From Microbacterium lacus (GTDB taxonomy: Bacteria > Actinomycetota > Actinomycetes > Actinomycetales > Microbacteriaceae), in assembly GCF_002812805.1 (NCBI RefSeq), contig NZ_NMUM01000011.1:25617-89616 (forward strand): DNA of 64,000 nucleotides, read 5' to 3'. This document shows positions 63,341 through 64,000 of the stretch, one piece after another (the first letter of the stretch is position 1; each line of letters begins with the position of its first letter). A program made the translations under genes and the position numbers. The notes under the pieces were generated by a model. That model was not told where the DNA came from. It did no database searches and saw nothing but the letters and a program-made list of their open reading frames with translations.

Positions 63341-64000
63341 GTGAAAGCTCTCACCGATGAGGAGGACGTGTTGCCAGAAGCCGACCAGAGCCAGTCGTCA
63401 ACGGAACCGGCAGCTTTCCCCGCGGAGATCCTTCAACGCATCACAGACGCAGCAGGCAGCCGCGTGGTACTCGTTGTTGGTGCCGGGGTCTCGATGGAGA
63501 AGCCGACCGGCTTTGCGAGTGGTGCGCATTACTCCCGCGAAGCCCACCGGCGACTTGTTGCAGATGGCGTTCTGAACGACGGAGAGTGTACAGATCCCGA
63601 CGACCTCTCGGTTCTAGCTGATCTGCTGTACGACAAGTACGGATCGCAGGCTGAACTGACGAGTCGCCTACCGAAGGACGCTTGGCGGACGGCCGCCCCA
63701 AACTCGGGGCACCTCATAGCTGCCGCCTTGCTCATCGAAGGCGCGATTCGGCATGTGATCACTCTGAACTACGACCTGGCCTTCCAACACGCCGTAACCG
63801 CCCTGGGCAACAGCACGAACATCACATTCGTGGAAGGTCCTGACGAACACGCGAACCTTGCTTCACATTCCGTGGTGCACCTACACCGAAGCGTCAATCA
63901 GCCTGAGGAGACCTGGGTACTCAGAAAGAGCGCGCTCGATACAGACTGGGCTGCGGAATGGGAGAGCGTGATCGCAGCGGCAAACCTGTCAGCTCCGGTC
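63341..64000 (+). CDS. SIR2-like domain protein, 3' end beyond the window
   Basis: The frame has no stop from 63314 to the window end. Possible starts: GTG 63341, GTG 63368, or TTG 63371, the last 5 nt behind GGAGG (63361). NAD-binding SIR2 motifs appear in order: VLVVGAGVSMEKPTGFASG, APNSGH, VITLNYDLAFQHAV and VVHLHRS (HLHG-like with R for G). Such proteins occur as NAD-depleting effectors in anti-phage systems. Codon use (many CTA, GTA, ACA, TTG) and lower GC suggest recent transfer. Downstream domains are not visible. Confidence 0.72.
   Translation, partial: MKALTDEEDVLPEADQSQSSTEPAAFPAEILQRITDAAGSRVVLVVGAGVSMEKPTGFASGAHYSREAHRRLVADGVLNDGECTDPDDLSVLADLLYDKYGSQAELTSRLPKDAWRTAAPNSGHLIAAALLIEGAIRHVITLNYDLAFQHAVTALGNSTNITFVEGPDEHANLASHSVVHLHRSVNQPEETWVLRKSALDTDWAAEWESVIAAANLSAPV

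Overview
The window is high-GC DNA from an actinobacterium, most likely Microbacterium or another member of the Microbacteriaceae. The evidence is a DUF222-HNH endonuclease gene, a MobA-DUF6457 fusion, mycothiol-type single-cysteine ArsC, a small SRP RNA of actinobacterial type, many GTG starts, many 4-nt stop/start overlaps, and many genes whose start codon lies 6-7 nt behind a TAnnnT -10 box (predicted leaderless mRNAs). All names rest on reading motifs and gene order. No database search was run.

Layout. 1-18.6 kb: a molybdenum cofactor region. mogA-moaE are on + and moaD-mobA-moaC-moeA-moeB on -, separated by a DUF222-HNH gene bordered by copies of a 24-nt palindromic repeat. Then come an HTH-Mop regulator, modABC and a GNAT gene on +. 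The cytochrome bd operon cydABDC (-) follows, then moaA-fdhD (+). MogA, MoaA/C/D/E and MoeA/B make Moco, MobA makes its nucleotide form, ModABC imports molybdate and FdhD sulfurates a formate dehydrogenase that is not in the window.

18.6-32.5 kb: a SufR-like Fe-S regulator gene and then an arsenic region in two blocks. Block 1 is arsC, arsN1-like, arsO-like, arsR, an aquaglyceroporin and an ACR3-like efflux pump. Block 2 is an ArsR-ArsC fusion gene, then pstS, an FAD oxidoreductase and a second free arsC. Between them lie a sortase F/CHRD pair, an ECF sigma factor broken by a frameshift, its anti-sigma factor, and a SulP transporter with a divergent MerR regulator. A 16-nt inverted repeat (ATAGA-N6-YCTAT) precedes arsC, the fusion gene and pstS and probably ties the two blocks into one regulon. 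A different repeat (ATCGA-N6-TCGAT) occurs twice between arsO and arsR.

32.5-62.7 kb: mostly core genes. These are tRNA-Ser, a transglutaminase/DUF58/MoxR operon, SRP RNA, pta-ackA, beta-phosphoglucomutase with a GH65 phosphorylase, dnaX-recR, lysC, asd, mqo, tdk, galE, tRNA-Pro, a metallophosphoesterase with a PASTA penicillin-binding protein, RidA and an amino-acid ABC importer. The only gene-free stretch over 300 nt is 44442-44813, which holds two diverged copies of a ~100-nt inverted-repeat element.

62.7-64 kb: visibly lower GC and different codon use. It holds a small resolvase-like HTH protein and the start of a SIR2-like protein cut by the window end, which looks like the edge of an accessory, probably defence-related, region.
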